Source of the DNA: Glycine soja
Lineage: Eukaryota > Streptophyta > Magnoliopsida > Fabales > Fabaceae
Length of the DNA stretch: 64,000 nucleotides
Assembly: GCF_004193775.1 (NCBI RefSeq)
Contig: NC_041005.1
Span: 9,054,501-9,118,500, forward strand
Direction of reading: 5' to 3'
A model generated the notes under the pieces. It saw only the letters and a program-made list of their open reading frames with translations. It was not told where the DNA came from and searched no databases. Each line of letters begins with the position of its first letter. Within the stretch, counting starts at the first letter, position 1. Of this stretch, positions 22,012-32,503 are shown in pieces. The position numbers and the translations under genes are program-made.

Positions 22012-23760
22012 ATGGGTGAAGTAGAGGAGATACAAGAGAAGATGAAGGCCGACATGGAGGCCATTAAAGAGAAAATGGCCACAATGATGGAGGCCATGAT
22101 GAGCGTGAAGAAGATAATGGAAGCCAATGCGGTTGCAATTGCCGCTACCAGCGTTGTTGCTAAGGTGAACCTGATGTCCCCATCCGGCATCAACCAAATG
22201 AATCATCCAACCTCGGATATGGTAGGCAAAGATTTGGGAAGTACGGGCAGCCCCCATAATGTACAAATTCAAAACGAGCACGCCTTCCCGCCATATGGCT
22301 TGCCTCTCAACTATACGCCACCCAAAGTGGCGTACACTCCCAATAAGAATGTCAATAACTCCACTCCTATACCCATTGAGAGCCAACAACCCCAAACTGA
22401 TCATGCACATGTCTCTTAAACCGTGGGGGGACACATGAAATTCCCCACCACAATCTAGCCGACTTCGAGCCTTGCCTCGGATATGCCACGGAAGGACAAG
22501 CAGTTGGTGGTATACCCCTACAAAACCCTTTGGAAGGCCCTCAGTATCACCCACAACTACACCTCTTGCATTCCACGACAAGTAAAAACCCTCATGCTAT
22601 GGCAGAAATGGGAAAGTTGGATCATCTAGAGGAAAGGCTCAGGGCCATTGAAGGAGGTGAAGATTATGCCTTTGCTAACCTAAAAGAGTTGTTCCTAGAA
22701 CCCAATATCATCACCCCTCCCAAGTTCAAGGTGCTGGACCTTGACAAGTACAAGGGGACTACTTGTCCCAAGAACCATCTAAAGATGTATTGTCAGAAGA
22801 TGGGGGAATACGCAAAAGATGAGGAATTGCTAATACATTCCTTCCAAGAAAGTCTTACTGGGGTAGCTATTACCTGGTACACTAACTTGGAATCTTCCCG
22901 AGTCCATTCTTGGAAGGACCTAATGGTTGCCTTTGTTAGGCAGTATCAATACAATTTTGATATGGTTCTGGATAGGATGCAACTACAGAACATTTGCAAA
23001 AAGGGGGACGGATCTGTCAAAGAACATGCCCAAAAGGTGGAGGGATCTGGCGGCCCAGGTGGTACCCCCAATGATGGAAAGGGAGACGATGATCGTGATG
23101 GTAGACACATTATCGATACTCTACTATGAAAAGATGGTGGGCTACGCACCCTCAAAGCTTTGCGGATTCGGTCTTCGCCAGTGAAAGGATCGATGTGGGT
23201 CCGAAAAGAGGCAAATTTGATCATCCTACTAGGACGACTGAGAAAACTGGGGCAAATGAAGAGGGTGAGAAAGAGGGAGAAACCCATGCTGTGACTGCCA
23301 TTCCTATACGGCCAAGTTTCCCACCAAACCCAACAATGTCATTACTCAGTCAATAACAAACCTCCTCCTTACCCACCACCCAGTTATCCACAAAGGCCAT
23401 CCCTAAATCAACCACAAAGCCTGTCTACCGCACTTCCAATGACGAAGACCACCTTTAGCACAAACCAAAAAAACACCAACAAAAAGGAATTTTGCAGCAA
23501 AAAGCCTGTAGGGTTCACCCCAAATTCCGTTGTCATATGCTAAACTTGATCCCATATCCACTCAATAATTCAATGGTAGCCATAACCCCAACCAAGGTTC
23601 CTCAACCTCCATTTTTCTGAGGATACGACTCGAACGCAACGTGTGCTTATCGTGGAGGAGCCCTGGGGCATTCCATTGAGCATTGTATGACCCCGAAGCA
23701 TAAAGTGTGAAGTCTAATTGATACGGGCTGGCTGAAATTTGAGGAGAATCGCTTGTTGAA
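22012..23760 (+). pseudogene. Ty3/gypsy gag, frameshifted
   Basis: A charged N-terminal helix starts at the ATG at 22012 (MGEVEEIQEKMKADMEAIKE). The frame stops at 22419, and the protein resumes in the frame open at 22530-23129, which holds the retrotransposon gag core (GVAITWYTNLESS, LMVAFVRQYQYNFDMV). A further shift near 23030 moves the end of the core (RWRDLAAQVVPPMMERETM) to another frame. A zinc-knuckle-like end with CAYRGGALGHSIEHC is readable near 23640. Gag proteins package the element's RNA. With at least two frameshifts it cannot be made in full. Confidence 0.85.
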
Positions 23761-25070
23761 TCATAACATTGACAAGCAACACCATACATGGGGCAATTCT
23801 GGAGGCTGTTGTTATGACTCATAAGGATTTTCAAGTTTATGCCATTATTATAAACCACAGTTACAATGCTAAATGATATGGATAAAATGGACATCCTCTC
23901 ACGAACACATCTTGGCTTATTCAACTTCCACCGGAATGTGAGTGTAAGCCATTGGTCTGTTTGCTCAAGCAACCTGCGCTCCTGAGTGTTGACTTCCAAG
24001 ACCGTTCAATCAGAGATTACTCATCTTGCACGTTGGTGGGGGTGCCGTAAAACAACGAGCAAAGTTCAAAACAAATAAGTTTCAAAATAAAAAAATAAGT
24101 TTCAAAATAAAAAATAAAAAGACATTTGATTGACTGTGTTTTCAAGTAAAAATATAGACGTTCATGTGACCTCATTTTATCATTCCGGAAAGTTTGTCTT
24201 CTTAGAGAAGCGAGTTGTCAAGAATAGGATGTTGGACAAATGGCCTCAGTTATCTTAAGAAAGGGGGGGGGGGGGTTGAATTAAGATACGAATATTATTC
24301 CCCAATTAAACTTTCACTCTCTCTTTTCGGATTAACAATGCACATAGGGACAACCCTTCCCTTGTGTTCAAGAATCCTCTACTACAAGAGACCCACGGTC
24401 TCTTAATCCCTTTTCAGAAATAAGAAGAAGAAATCTCTCTTAAAAGGGATAGATTGTACAATGAAGACCAATCAAAATTCATTATTGAATATGGAAGTGG
24501 TTGACCAAGGAATCTTTTTGAGAGGATAAGACATTTCAGTTCAGAAAAACTCTTGATCTTTCGAGAGGATAAAACTGTTTGGGCAATGAAAACTCTCTTT
24601 AAAACATTTGAATGGCCGTTCATAAAACATTTGAATAGATATGTCTCTTGGAAATTATTTTCTGAAAATCCCCTCTGGTAATCAATTACAAGACTTACGT
24701 AATCGATTACAGGTTTTAAAAAATTTGAATTAAAACATTTTCAAACTGCTAGTAATCGATTATCAGAGAGCAAATCTCAATTTGAAAGGATAGAATTCCT
24801 TGGTCAAACCTTTTGCTTCTTCAATTTGGAAACTTCTTCCTAAGATTCTAGAGATCAACTTGATCATATATCTTAATTTTCTTGGATTCTTGTCTTGAAT
24901 AAAACTTGGAAGCACTTGATCCTTTGGCATCATCAAAACATCAAAACATCTTGCTTCTACATAGGAGTCATTTGACTTAATCCATCAACTAAAAAAAATC
25001 CTTCAACTATTTCTCGTCCTTGGAAAATTCTTTTTGCAAGAATCAACTGCTTCGTTCATTCTTCCTCACT
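23761..25070 (+). other. Section following gag, without pol; palindromes and a poly-G run
   Basis: Autonomous relatives carry protease, reverse transcriptase, RNase H and integrase here. I find none of their motifs on either strand. The section has a G homopolymer of 13 at about 24264-24276 and three near-identical 12-bp palindromes of the GTAATCGATTAC type at 24678, 24699 and 24752. The palindromes and the change in composition after about 24200 suggest that unrelated sequence replaced pol. Confidence 0.6.
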
Positions 25071-25315
25071 ACGAGGTCGTGAAAACAAGACAACACTTGG
25101 TACCTCTAAGCCCTACACTGGGGCAACGAAAGGCACCATGCAAAAACCTCAAGCGAACCTAGGGGCAGATTAGAAGTTCTCACCCAATAGGTTCCCTCCT
25201 ACAAGGTCATGACGAAAGGCAACGATTGGTACCTCAAAGCCTTACACTGGGGCAATGAGGGGCACCATGCATGAGCCTCAAGTGAACATAGGGGCCGATC
25301 AAAAGTTCACACCCG
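25071..25315 (+). repeat. Two-unit direct repeat, period about 130 bp
   Basis: Units start at 25071 and 25201. Both contain an AC(G/A)AGGTC start, a TGGTACCTC motif, CACTGGGGCAA and GGCACCATGCA. Several substitutions separate the copies. Confidence 0.85.
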
Positions 25316-25819
25316 TCGATGTTTTTAAACAAGAAAAAAAAAGGGAGACAAGTCCTGGAATTTCAATAGATTGATTAATTATCAAACGACTCCATTCCCG
25401 TCACTCCAAAACGGTCAAGTGACTAAATCAAACAGAACATACACTCTGAGGGAGTTCCCAGAGAGATTTGCAAAAAGATAGGATAAGGTCGCATGAATTA
25501 TCACCTCTTTCAAAAGGACAGTCAATCTATGTTTTCCAAAAAAAATCAAATCAAAATCAAAATCACAAAATAGGGAAAGAATGTCATGAACATTGTACAA
25601 CTTTCCATTACATTGCATTGTTTCATATGAAGTCCGCATTTACCAAATTTCACGACAAAGGTTGCATGCATCTGCATCCCTAAAAATCATGTTAACTGCA
25701 TAGATTTCCTACATCTAATGTCCAAATCTTGTGGATTTGGGATGACCGGCCCTCTCGATGAGTCGATCTCTTGCTTTCTCATAAGGGTGGACCCTTGGGT
25801 ACTTGTACCTATCACTTTT

Positions 25820-26630
25820 AGAGGACTACACGTCCTTACCAACAGAGGGCTGCACGCCCTCACCTTCAAAGGACTACATGTCCTCGCCTTGAGAGGGCTA
25901 CACGCCCTCACCTTGGGTACTAGTTACCCTCACCGTTGAGAGGACTACACGCCCTCACCTTGGGTACTAGTTACCCTCACCGTTGAGAGGACTACACGTC
26001 CTCGCCTTGAGAGGACTACACGTCCTCACCATCAGAGGGCTGCACGCCCTTACCTCCAGAGGACTACATGTCCTCGCCTTGAGAGGGCTACACGCCCTCA
26101 CCTTGGGTACTAGTTACCCTCACCGTCAGAGGACTACACGTCCTCGCCTTGAGAGGACTACACGTCCTCACCACCAGAGGGCTGCACGCCCTCACCTCCA
26201 GAGGACTATAAGTCCTCGCCTTGAGAGGGCTACACGCCCTCACCTTGGGTACTAGTTACCTTCACCTTCAGAGGACTACACGTCCTCGCCTTCAAAGGGT
26301 CATGTACCTTCAACTTCAGAGGACTACACGTCCTCGCCGTCAAAGGGTCATGTGCCTTCACCTTTGTAGGGCTACACGCCCTCACATTCAGAGGACTACA
26401 CGTCCTCACCTTTAGAGGACTACACGTCCTCGCCATCAGAGGACTACATGTTCCCCATTTTCAAAGGGGGGCATGCCCTCACCTTTAGAGGATTGCACGT
26501 CCTTGCCATCATAGGACTACACTCCCTCGCCTTCGAAAGGCGACACGTCCTGAACTTCAGAGGGCTACACGCCCTCGCCTTTAGAGGACTACGCGTCCTC
26601 ACTTTCAGTGGGCTCCATATCCACACCTTA
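25820..26630 (+). repeat. Tandem hairpin array, about 33 units of about 24-27 bp
   Basis: Each unit is an inverted repeat with a short loop. Two main stem types alternate irregularly: GAGGAC-TACAC-GTCCTC and GAGGGC-TACAC-GCCCTC. A third type, GGGTACTAGTTACCC, recurs at about 25915, 25960, 26105 and 26245. Units later in the array (after about 26280) are more degenerate. In nearly every clean unit the base that changes in one arm is matched in the other; the unit at about 25941 is the only clean one that is mispaired. The array is open in more than one frame only because the unit length allows it, so I do not call a protein. Confidence 0.92.
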
Positions 26631-26679
26631 AGATAATTTAAGGTCCTCTGTCCTTAAATGCTTAACCGAGACTTGCACT

Positions 26680-27460
26680 CCCGGTTAAGGGACCAGTAGT
26701 TTCCTTTTAACGGTTCCTGGGCCACCCCCTGATATTGGAGGAGGGCCAACTGTGCGAGCACAACCAGAGAGGGAGGCTATCACACGGCTACTATGCATAC
26801 TGGGGCAAGATTTCACCCGTGCCGCTGCAAAGAGAAGAGTGCGGACCATGCGCACCAACATGACCACTCTTACACAGATATAGATGACATTGCTACTTAG
26901 CAACATTCTGCCCAGCGACCGCAATGCCAATCTCCCCCTCGGAAGTATCAGTTGGTCTGTGCCGTCCCGACATGGGTAAGTATGCATATGGTTCAACTGA
27001 TTTCTGATACCATTTATTTGTTTGCAGGGATCGCACCCACAAAGACACCCAGTGAACCTGAAGAAGTCCAACAGGGCCCTGGGGTTTCCAGCTCTGGATA
27101 TGGGCCTCTATCAGTCCTACGGGGTGCCCGTACCCCCTCGGCAAGGTCACGTCATCATAGGTAAGTATGCACATCGCTCAACTGATTTCTGATTTCATCT
27201 ATTGTTTGCAGGGATCGCGCTTGCAAGACACCCAGTGGACTCGAAGAAGTCCAACAGGGTCTTGGAGTTGTCATGCTCTAATTACGGGTCTCTGTCAGTT
27301 CTACGGAGTACCTGTCACCTCCAGCAAGGGCATCAGGCCCCCTACTAATCGAGCTTTCATCAAGAAGTACTGCGCCCCAGACAGGCGCAGGGCGAAACAC
27401 CACAGCAGCATTGGGATGGTCGGCAGCGGGAAACAGACGCACCGCCATCACCTCTAGAGT
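26680..27460 (+). repeat. Tandem duplication of 185 bp with intron-like segments
   Basis: Two units start with GTAAGTATGC at 26976 and 27161 and each reaches TTTGCAG|G about 50 bp later (27027 and 27211). The flanking, exon-like parts read in related frames: a YGVPVPP-type segment in the first and YGVPV then IRPPTNRAFIKKYCAP in the second. This resembles a decayed coding region of soybean Ogre-like elements. The intron-like segments are 51-52 bp, shorter than most plant introns. Confidence 0.6.
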
Positions 27461-27745
27461 TCACCTCTGCTCATCCACAAAAAGGTTTGAGTATTGCCTA
27501 CACAACATGGCCGACCAATAGGCGACCAAGTCCAAAGCCAAATGTAAGAAAAGTACTAGGTCAGTGACCGACAAGTCATAAGGCGTCCAGCTAAAGACGT
27601 TAAAGAAGCGCTACTAGGAGGCAACCTAGTACCTTTTGAATCTATGCTTGTTATTTGATCACTTTTTATAGTAGGACGCACCTAGTTGCTCATGATCCTG
27701 GGGATTTAAATAAAACAAGCGCAAGCTCGGAAGGTAGTCATACCT

Positions 27746-28010
27746 CACAAAATATATATATGTATGTTTAGGTAGTGAAAATACCTTAGATATGCATGTA
27801 TGTAAACAAAAAAATACTTCACAAAATATATATATGTATGTTTAGGTAGAGAGATACCTTAGATGTGCGTGTATGTAAACAAAAAAATACTTCACAAAAT
27901 ATATATTTGTATGTTTAGGTAGAGAGATACCTTGGATATGCATGTATATAGCAAAAATACCTCACAAAAATATGCACATGTTTAGGTAGCAAAATACCTC
28001 ATGAAAAAAA
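27746..28010 (+). repeat. Tandem array of four units, period 70-74 bp
   Basis: Units begin CACAAAAT at 27746, 27820, 27893 and 27963; the last is partial. Every unit contains an inverted repeat AGGTA...TACCT with a 6-7 base loop that differs in sequence between units while the arms stay intact. A/T-rich filler separates the hairpins. Confidence 0.88.
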
Positions 28011-28588
28011 AGGAGAAAAAAAAACAAACCAGAAAAAAAAATGAACAAATGAAAAAAAAAAAAGAAAAAAAGATGGAAAAAGAAAAATAAGTTGTCTAGC
28101 TGAAAAACCGACATGCTTTTGAAAAGAGTTGACTTCCAACTTTTCTTTGAAAAAAATTCACTGATCATAACTAGTTTTTGGAAAAATGTGTACACCTGAA
28201 GGGTGAATGCTATGAAATTTCCTCGGACGCCCGAAATGGACTCGGATGAATGCACAAATTGATAAAAGAACATATTTTGGAAACATTGGGTTGATTTAAA
28301 ATAGAGGAAATGAATCCTGAGCCCTAGCATCACATGACCATAAAAATTTGACACTTGAGTGTCCACATAGGTGCATGCATGACCAGTTTTGCATAAAATT
28401 TCCAAATCATCATTTTTGCATTTGTGTCATGGAAATAATATGGGGCATCCCTTTTATCCTTGAGCCAAACCAAACCCTGACATGTATCATGTCTAGCCAT
28501 TCTACAAGCCTTGAGCCAAAATCCTAACTCACCATAAACCTTGACCCGGGGTGAGGATGTCAATCCTTACCCTCGGAAGCAAAAGAGA

Positions 28589-28760
28589 GGAAAATTTCCA
28601 ATCAAAGAAAAAGAGAAGGAAAATTTCCAATCAAAGAGAAAGCAAAAAAAAGAGGGAAGGAAAATTTCCAATCAAAGAGAAAGCAAAAAAAAGAGGGAAG
28701 GAAAATTTCCAATCAAAGGAAAAAAGGAAGCAAGAAAATTCCCAATCAAAGAATGGGAGA
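28589..28760 (+). repeat. Purine-rich tandem repeat, five units
   Basis: Units carrying GGAAAATTTCCAATCAAAG begin at 28589, 28618, 28659 and 28700, and a variant is near 28734. Spacing is 29, 41, 41 and 34 bp. The whole region to about 28840 is over 80% purine on the plus strand. Confidence 0.85.
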
Positions 28761-28839
28761 AAGAAAAAAAAAAGAGAAGAAGAAAGGGAAGAAAGTTCCC
28801 GATAAAAAAAAAAAACAAAACAGAAGAAATATGCAGAAA

Positions 28840-29470
28840 GGTCTTTGGACCGGACAATATCTGAACAATACAGAATTGTCACCAAATGAATAAAAAGAAG
28901 GAAAGGGAACCACAACCTAAAATGGTCTTCCCCCTTTAGTTGCCAAGCAAAATCTTGTGCGCTAGCAACCTTTTTTCGCCCCGCACTAAACCAGAACAGA
29001 AAAGGAAAAAGCCAGAAAAATCAAAAGCCAAAAACACACAAAGGCCGAAAAACCCGTCAAAAGAACCCATTCCCAAGGGAAGTCCTATTGATTCATGATC
29101 ACGCATGTAATTTTTGATTTGATAGGAAATAATTTGCAAAGTCAAGTCATGACATATCTATGGTTCGGAATTAGGATGAAACACTTACCTGTGCGAGATT
29201 GATACACTTTGAGTGGATTTCTTCTATTTTTGTCGAACCCAGTGTTTCCTCTAAATGGTCGTTTAGAAACGAAATGCTAATGTCCAAAATCTCATTTATG
29301 GTTATGGGGGATTTCATCAGCAGATTCTCCTTCCCTGGTAGACGCATTGTTTGTCACTCAAAAAAGCATATGCTGCTCTAAATCAGTTGGAATATTTATC
29401 TCTTTACTAAAGCATGTTGGCATTTTAGCGAAGAAAACACCGAGACTTTTTCAAGTCTCACAAGTTATCC
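28840..29470 (+). other. Non-repetitive spacer inside the LTR element
   Basis: No repeat or coding motif is visible in these 600 bp. Short ORFs at 28936 and 29199 have no recognisable content. Confidence 0.5.
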
Positions 29471-29471
29471 A

Positions 29472-29545
29472 GAACTACGTAGGTCTGAGTTCCTCATTGG
29501 AGGATACGTAGGAGCAAGAGCCTCGCTTTTGTCGACCACACCGCC
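29472..29545 (+). repeat. Internal copy of an LTR segment
   Basis: The order GAACTACGTAGGTCTGA, CTCAT, ATACGTAGGAGCAA and TTGTCGACCACA appears both here and in each LTR (17905-17985 and 32122-32202). Internal indels separate the versions, so this is an older duplication of R-U5 sequence placed next to the tandem array. Confidence 0.75.
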
Positions 29546-29576
29546 TTTTGTCGCCATGACTCAAGAGCTGGTAGCC

Positions 29577-30300
29577 CGCGGAGACACCTTACGGTTATTC
29601 GCACCCTTTTGTCATCCAGAGGCGGCGGGCCCGATGACAAGCAGAGACCAAGTTTGGTCATTCTGCACCCTTGTATCATCCAGAGGCGGCGGGCCCGATG
29701 ATACGCGGAGATACCTTACGGTTATCCGCACCCTTTTTGTCATCCAGAGGCGGCGGGCCCGATGATAAGCAGAGACCAAGTTTGGTCATTCTGCACCCTT
29801 GTATCATCCAGAGGCGGCGGGCCCGATGATACGCGGAGATACCTTACGGTTATTCGCACCTTTTTGTCATCCAGAGACGGCGGGCCCGATGACAAGCAGA
29901 GACCAAGTTTGGTCATTCTGCACCCTTGTATCATCCAGAGGCGGCGGGCCCGATGATACGCGGAGATACCTTACGGTTATTCGCACCCTTTTGTCATCCA
30001 GAGGCGGCGGGCCCGATGACAAGCAGAGACCAAGTTTGGTCATTCTGCACCCTTGTATCATCCAGAGGCGGCGGGCCCGATGATACGCGGAGATACCTTA
30101 CGGTTATTCGCACCCTTTTGTCATCCAGAGGCGGCGGGCCCGATGATACGCGGAGATACCTTACGGTTATTCGCACCCTTTTGTCATCCAGAGGCGGCGG
30201 GCCCGATGACAAGCAGAGACCAAGTTTGGTCATTCTGCACCCTTGTATCATCCAGAGGCGGCGGGCCCGATGATACGCGGAAATACCCGAGTGGTTATCC
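29577..30300 (+). repeat. Dimeric tandem array, 11 units of about 64 bp with paired flanks
   Basis: Copies of TCATCCAGAGGCGGCGGGCC start at 29612, 29676, 29740, 29804, 29867, 29931, 29994, 30058, 30121, 30184 and 30248. Two unit types alternate, giving a period of about 127 bp. In type A the core is flanked by TTGTCATC and GATGACAA; in type B by GTATCATC and GATGATAC. Both are perfect 8-bp stems. Type A also has a second hairpin GACCAA-GT-TTGGTC. The alternation breaks at 30121, where two B-type bodies follow each other. Confidence 0.93.
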
Positions 30301-30399
30301 GTAAAAACATTCTTTTGCTATCTGTAAGACAGAACGCTTGATAGCATGCAGAGGCTGACATAGTCTTCTGCACCTTTTGTTCCTCCGGGAACAACAAGT

Positions 30400-30858
30400 C
30401 ATTTACATGCGGAAATTTCATGGTCGCCCGCGACTCTCGTCAACCGAGAGAAGCCAAATTAGTGTCATACACTAATTTTCGGGGACCTTTGCTTGATGAC
30501 ATGCGACCATTCTTTGGTCCTTGTGAGATGCTTGGGATCCATCATTAGGCAATTTGTGAAATTCTAGGAACGACAAGTCATGGTCACCCGCGACTTTCGT
30601 CAACCGAGAGGAGCGAAATTAGTGTCATACACTGATTTTCGGGGACCTTTGCTTGATGACATGCGACCATTCTTTGGTCCTTGTGAGGTGCTTGGCACCC
30701 ATCATTAGGCAATTTGTGAAGTTTTGGGAACAACAAGTCATTTGCATGTGGAGATTTTATGGTCCCCCGCGACTCTCGCCAAATCGAGAGGAACGAAATT
30801 AGTGTCTTATCTTTACTTTCCTTTTATCTCCAATAAAAGACAAGTAAAGAGGGGCAAC
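30400..30858 (+). repeat. Tandem partial copies of the LTR start before the 3' LTR
   Basis: TGTCATACACT(A/G)ATTTTCGGGGACC at 30463 and 30623, followed by about 90 bp, matches the first 110 bp of the LTR at 30859. The two copies are 160 bp apart. Each is preceded by GGTC(G/A)CCCGCGACT-type sequence. They would place three LTR-like starts in a row at this end. Confidence 0.85.
30847..30858 (+). promoter_or_regulatory. Polypurine tract
   Basis: AAAGAGGGGCAAC abuts the 3' LTR start TGTCATACC. It is the expected primer site for plus-strand synthesis. It is found only before the real LTR; the two upstream LTR-like copies lack it. Confidence 0.75.
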
Positions 30859-32498
30859 TGTCATACCCTAATTTCGTCCGGGGACCTTTGCTCGATGACG
30901 TGCGACCATTCTTTGGTCCTCGTGAGGTGCTTGGCACCCATCATTAGGCAATTTGTGAAATTTCAGGACATGCCGAAAAACCAAAAAAATATTGATGCAC
31001 AATCCGTAAGTTTCCGTGACACACCGGAAATCAAATGGAAGCATCGTTGCATAATTAAGTGGGGTTCCGTAACATTCCGTAAGTCAAAAAGGGGATGATT
31101 ATGTAATCCGCAAGGTTCCGTAACATTACGGAAAGAAAACAAGTATCGTTACGAAATTCGTAAGTTTCCGTAACTTTACGAAAAAAGAATCACCAAAAAA
31201 CAGCAGAGGGGGGTGTACTTAGTAAAAATGGGGGTGCAAATAGCACCCAGGCCCACTTGGGCCCTCTGGAATATTCCTCCAGAAGGCGGTTGCTTCTGAA
31301 GGAAGCAACCCTGCTCGCCTGGGCGAGCTGGGCGGCAACCACCTCCCCTATTTTGCTATAAATAGGGGAGGAAGGCAATAAGGAAGGGGTTCAGCCCCTT
31401 AGGCACTTCTCTCTCTTTCGAATTTGCTTGGAAAAATTGTTTCCGTGAAGAAAATCTAAGCCGAGGCGCTTCCGAAACGTTTCCGTAACGTTTTCCGTGA
31501 GGAATTTCGCAAAGATTTCAACCGTTCTTCGACGTTCTTCATTCGTTCTTCATCGTTCTTCGATCTTCAACGGGTAAGTACCTCGAACCAAGCTTTTCGA
31601 TTCATTCTATGTGCCCGTAGTGGTCCACATTGTGTTTCGTGCATTTTTATTCTCGTTTTGTTTACTTTTTATACCCCCTGTTGACGTGCTTAAGCCATTT
31701 TACTTAAGTCATTTCTCGCTTAACTTAAAAATAAAATAAATTTCCACCGAACGTTTGAATTGTATTATCCATTAACTTCGGTTAAAATAAATTCCGACCG
31801 TTCGGTCGTGCCGTAACCACGTTGAAAATCAAAAAGAGGTAAAAAATAATATAATAATCAAAAAGACATCTTTTAGTAAAATAAAGCGGAAAATCAAGTG
31901 GACGTTTTCTCTTTGGGATTTCTCATTCTTAATCGAATTGATTAATAACTAAAGTGAAACTAAAAGGCTAAAATCAATTCGCCTAGTCAAGCTCGTCCAT
32001 AAAAAATAGGCTTTTGAAGTTTGTCATTTCATTTCCTCACTAAGTAAAATGGATCATTTTTAAGGTCCAACGCCTTAAAATGATCACCTCTTAAAGTAAA
32101 AAAGAATCACTTGATAAAAAAGAACTACGTAGGTCTGATTTTCTCATCCCAAATTGAGGAATACGTAGGAGCAAAGGGAAACACCCTTGTCGACCACAAA
32201 AAGAGAAAATATAAAAAGGGTATAAAGGATATAGAGACATAAAAAATCAAAGTCATGTTTGCACATTCGATTAAAGGCTTCCGTCCCTTGGGGCGGACGT
32301 ATGGGGTGCTAATACCTTCCCCGTGCGTAAATACAACTCCCGAACCTTTCACTTAAAAGTTCGTAGATCGCGTCTTTTCCGGTTTTTCCGACGTTTTCCT
32401 CAAATAAACGTTGGTGGCGACTCCGCGCGTATTCCTTTCGTGGAACACGCATCCCGCGAGTCTCGCGTCGCCCTCCCGCCGAAGGGTAGGTTGCGACA
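30859..32498 (+). repeat. 3' LTR, 1640 bp
   Basis: Same ends and length as the 5' LTR. Differences seen by eye include one in the promoter hairpin loop (about 31298), one after the TATA box (31379) and four in the second half. Its TATA box is at 31357-31364. Confidence 0.95.
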
Positions 32499-32503
32499 AA
32501 CCC
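32499..32503. repeat. 5-bp target-site duplication of the LTR element, right copy
   Basis: AACCC, identical to 16637-16641. It lies inside LINE ORF1. Confidence 0.92.

Larger units (their letters stand above)
16642..32498 (+). mobile_element. Ogre-like Ty3/gypsy LTR retrotransposon, 15,857 bp, no visible pol
   Basis: It is bounded by two 1640-bp direct LTRs that begin TGTCATACCC and end GGTTGCGACA, with a 5-bp target duplication AACCC at 16637-16641 and 32499-32503. Inside, in order, are a primer-binding site matching tRNA-Arg, a decayed ORF1, a partial second copy of the leader and ORF1 start, a frameshifted gag, a 7-kb non-coding section of tandem arrays, and a purine-rich tract before the 3' LTR. 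Ogre elements of legumes share large size, an extra ORF before gag and a tRNA-Arg primer site. No protease, reverse transcriptase or integrase motif was found between 23760 and 30858. It sits inside a LINE in the opposite orientation. Confidence 0.92.

Noticed and set aside
25687..26636. Repetitive peptides (RGLHALT and CSPLKVR types) in several frames of the hairpin array
   Set aside because: They appear on both strands because the unit length is close to a multiple of three; no start, context or homology supports a protein.
25820..30300. Regularly spaced repeats taken as a CRISPR-like array
   Set aside because: This is plant nuclear DNA inside a retrotransposon; there are no unique spacers of constant length and no cas genes.
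29494..30304. ORFs up to 115 codons in the 64-bp array
   Set aside because: Frames are open on both strands by virtue of the repeat; no recognised domain.
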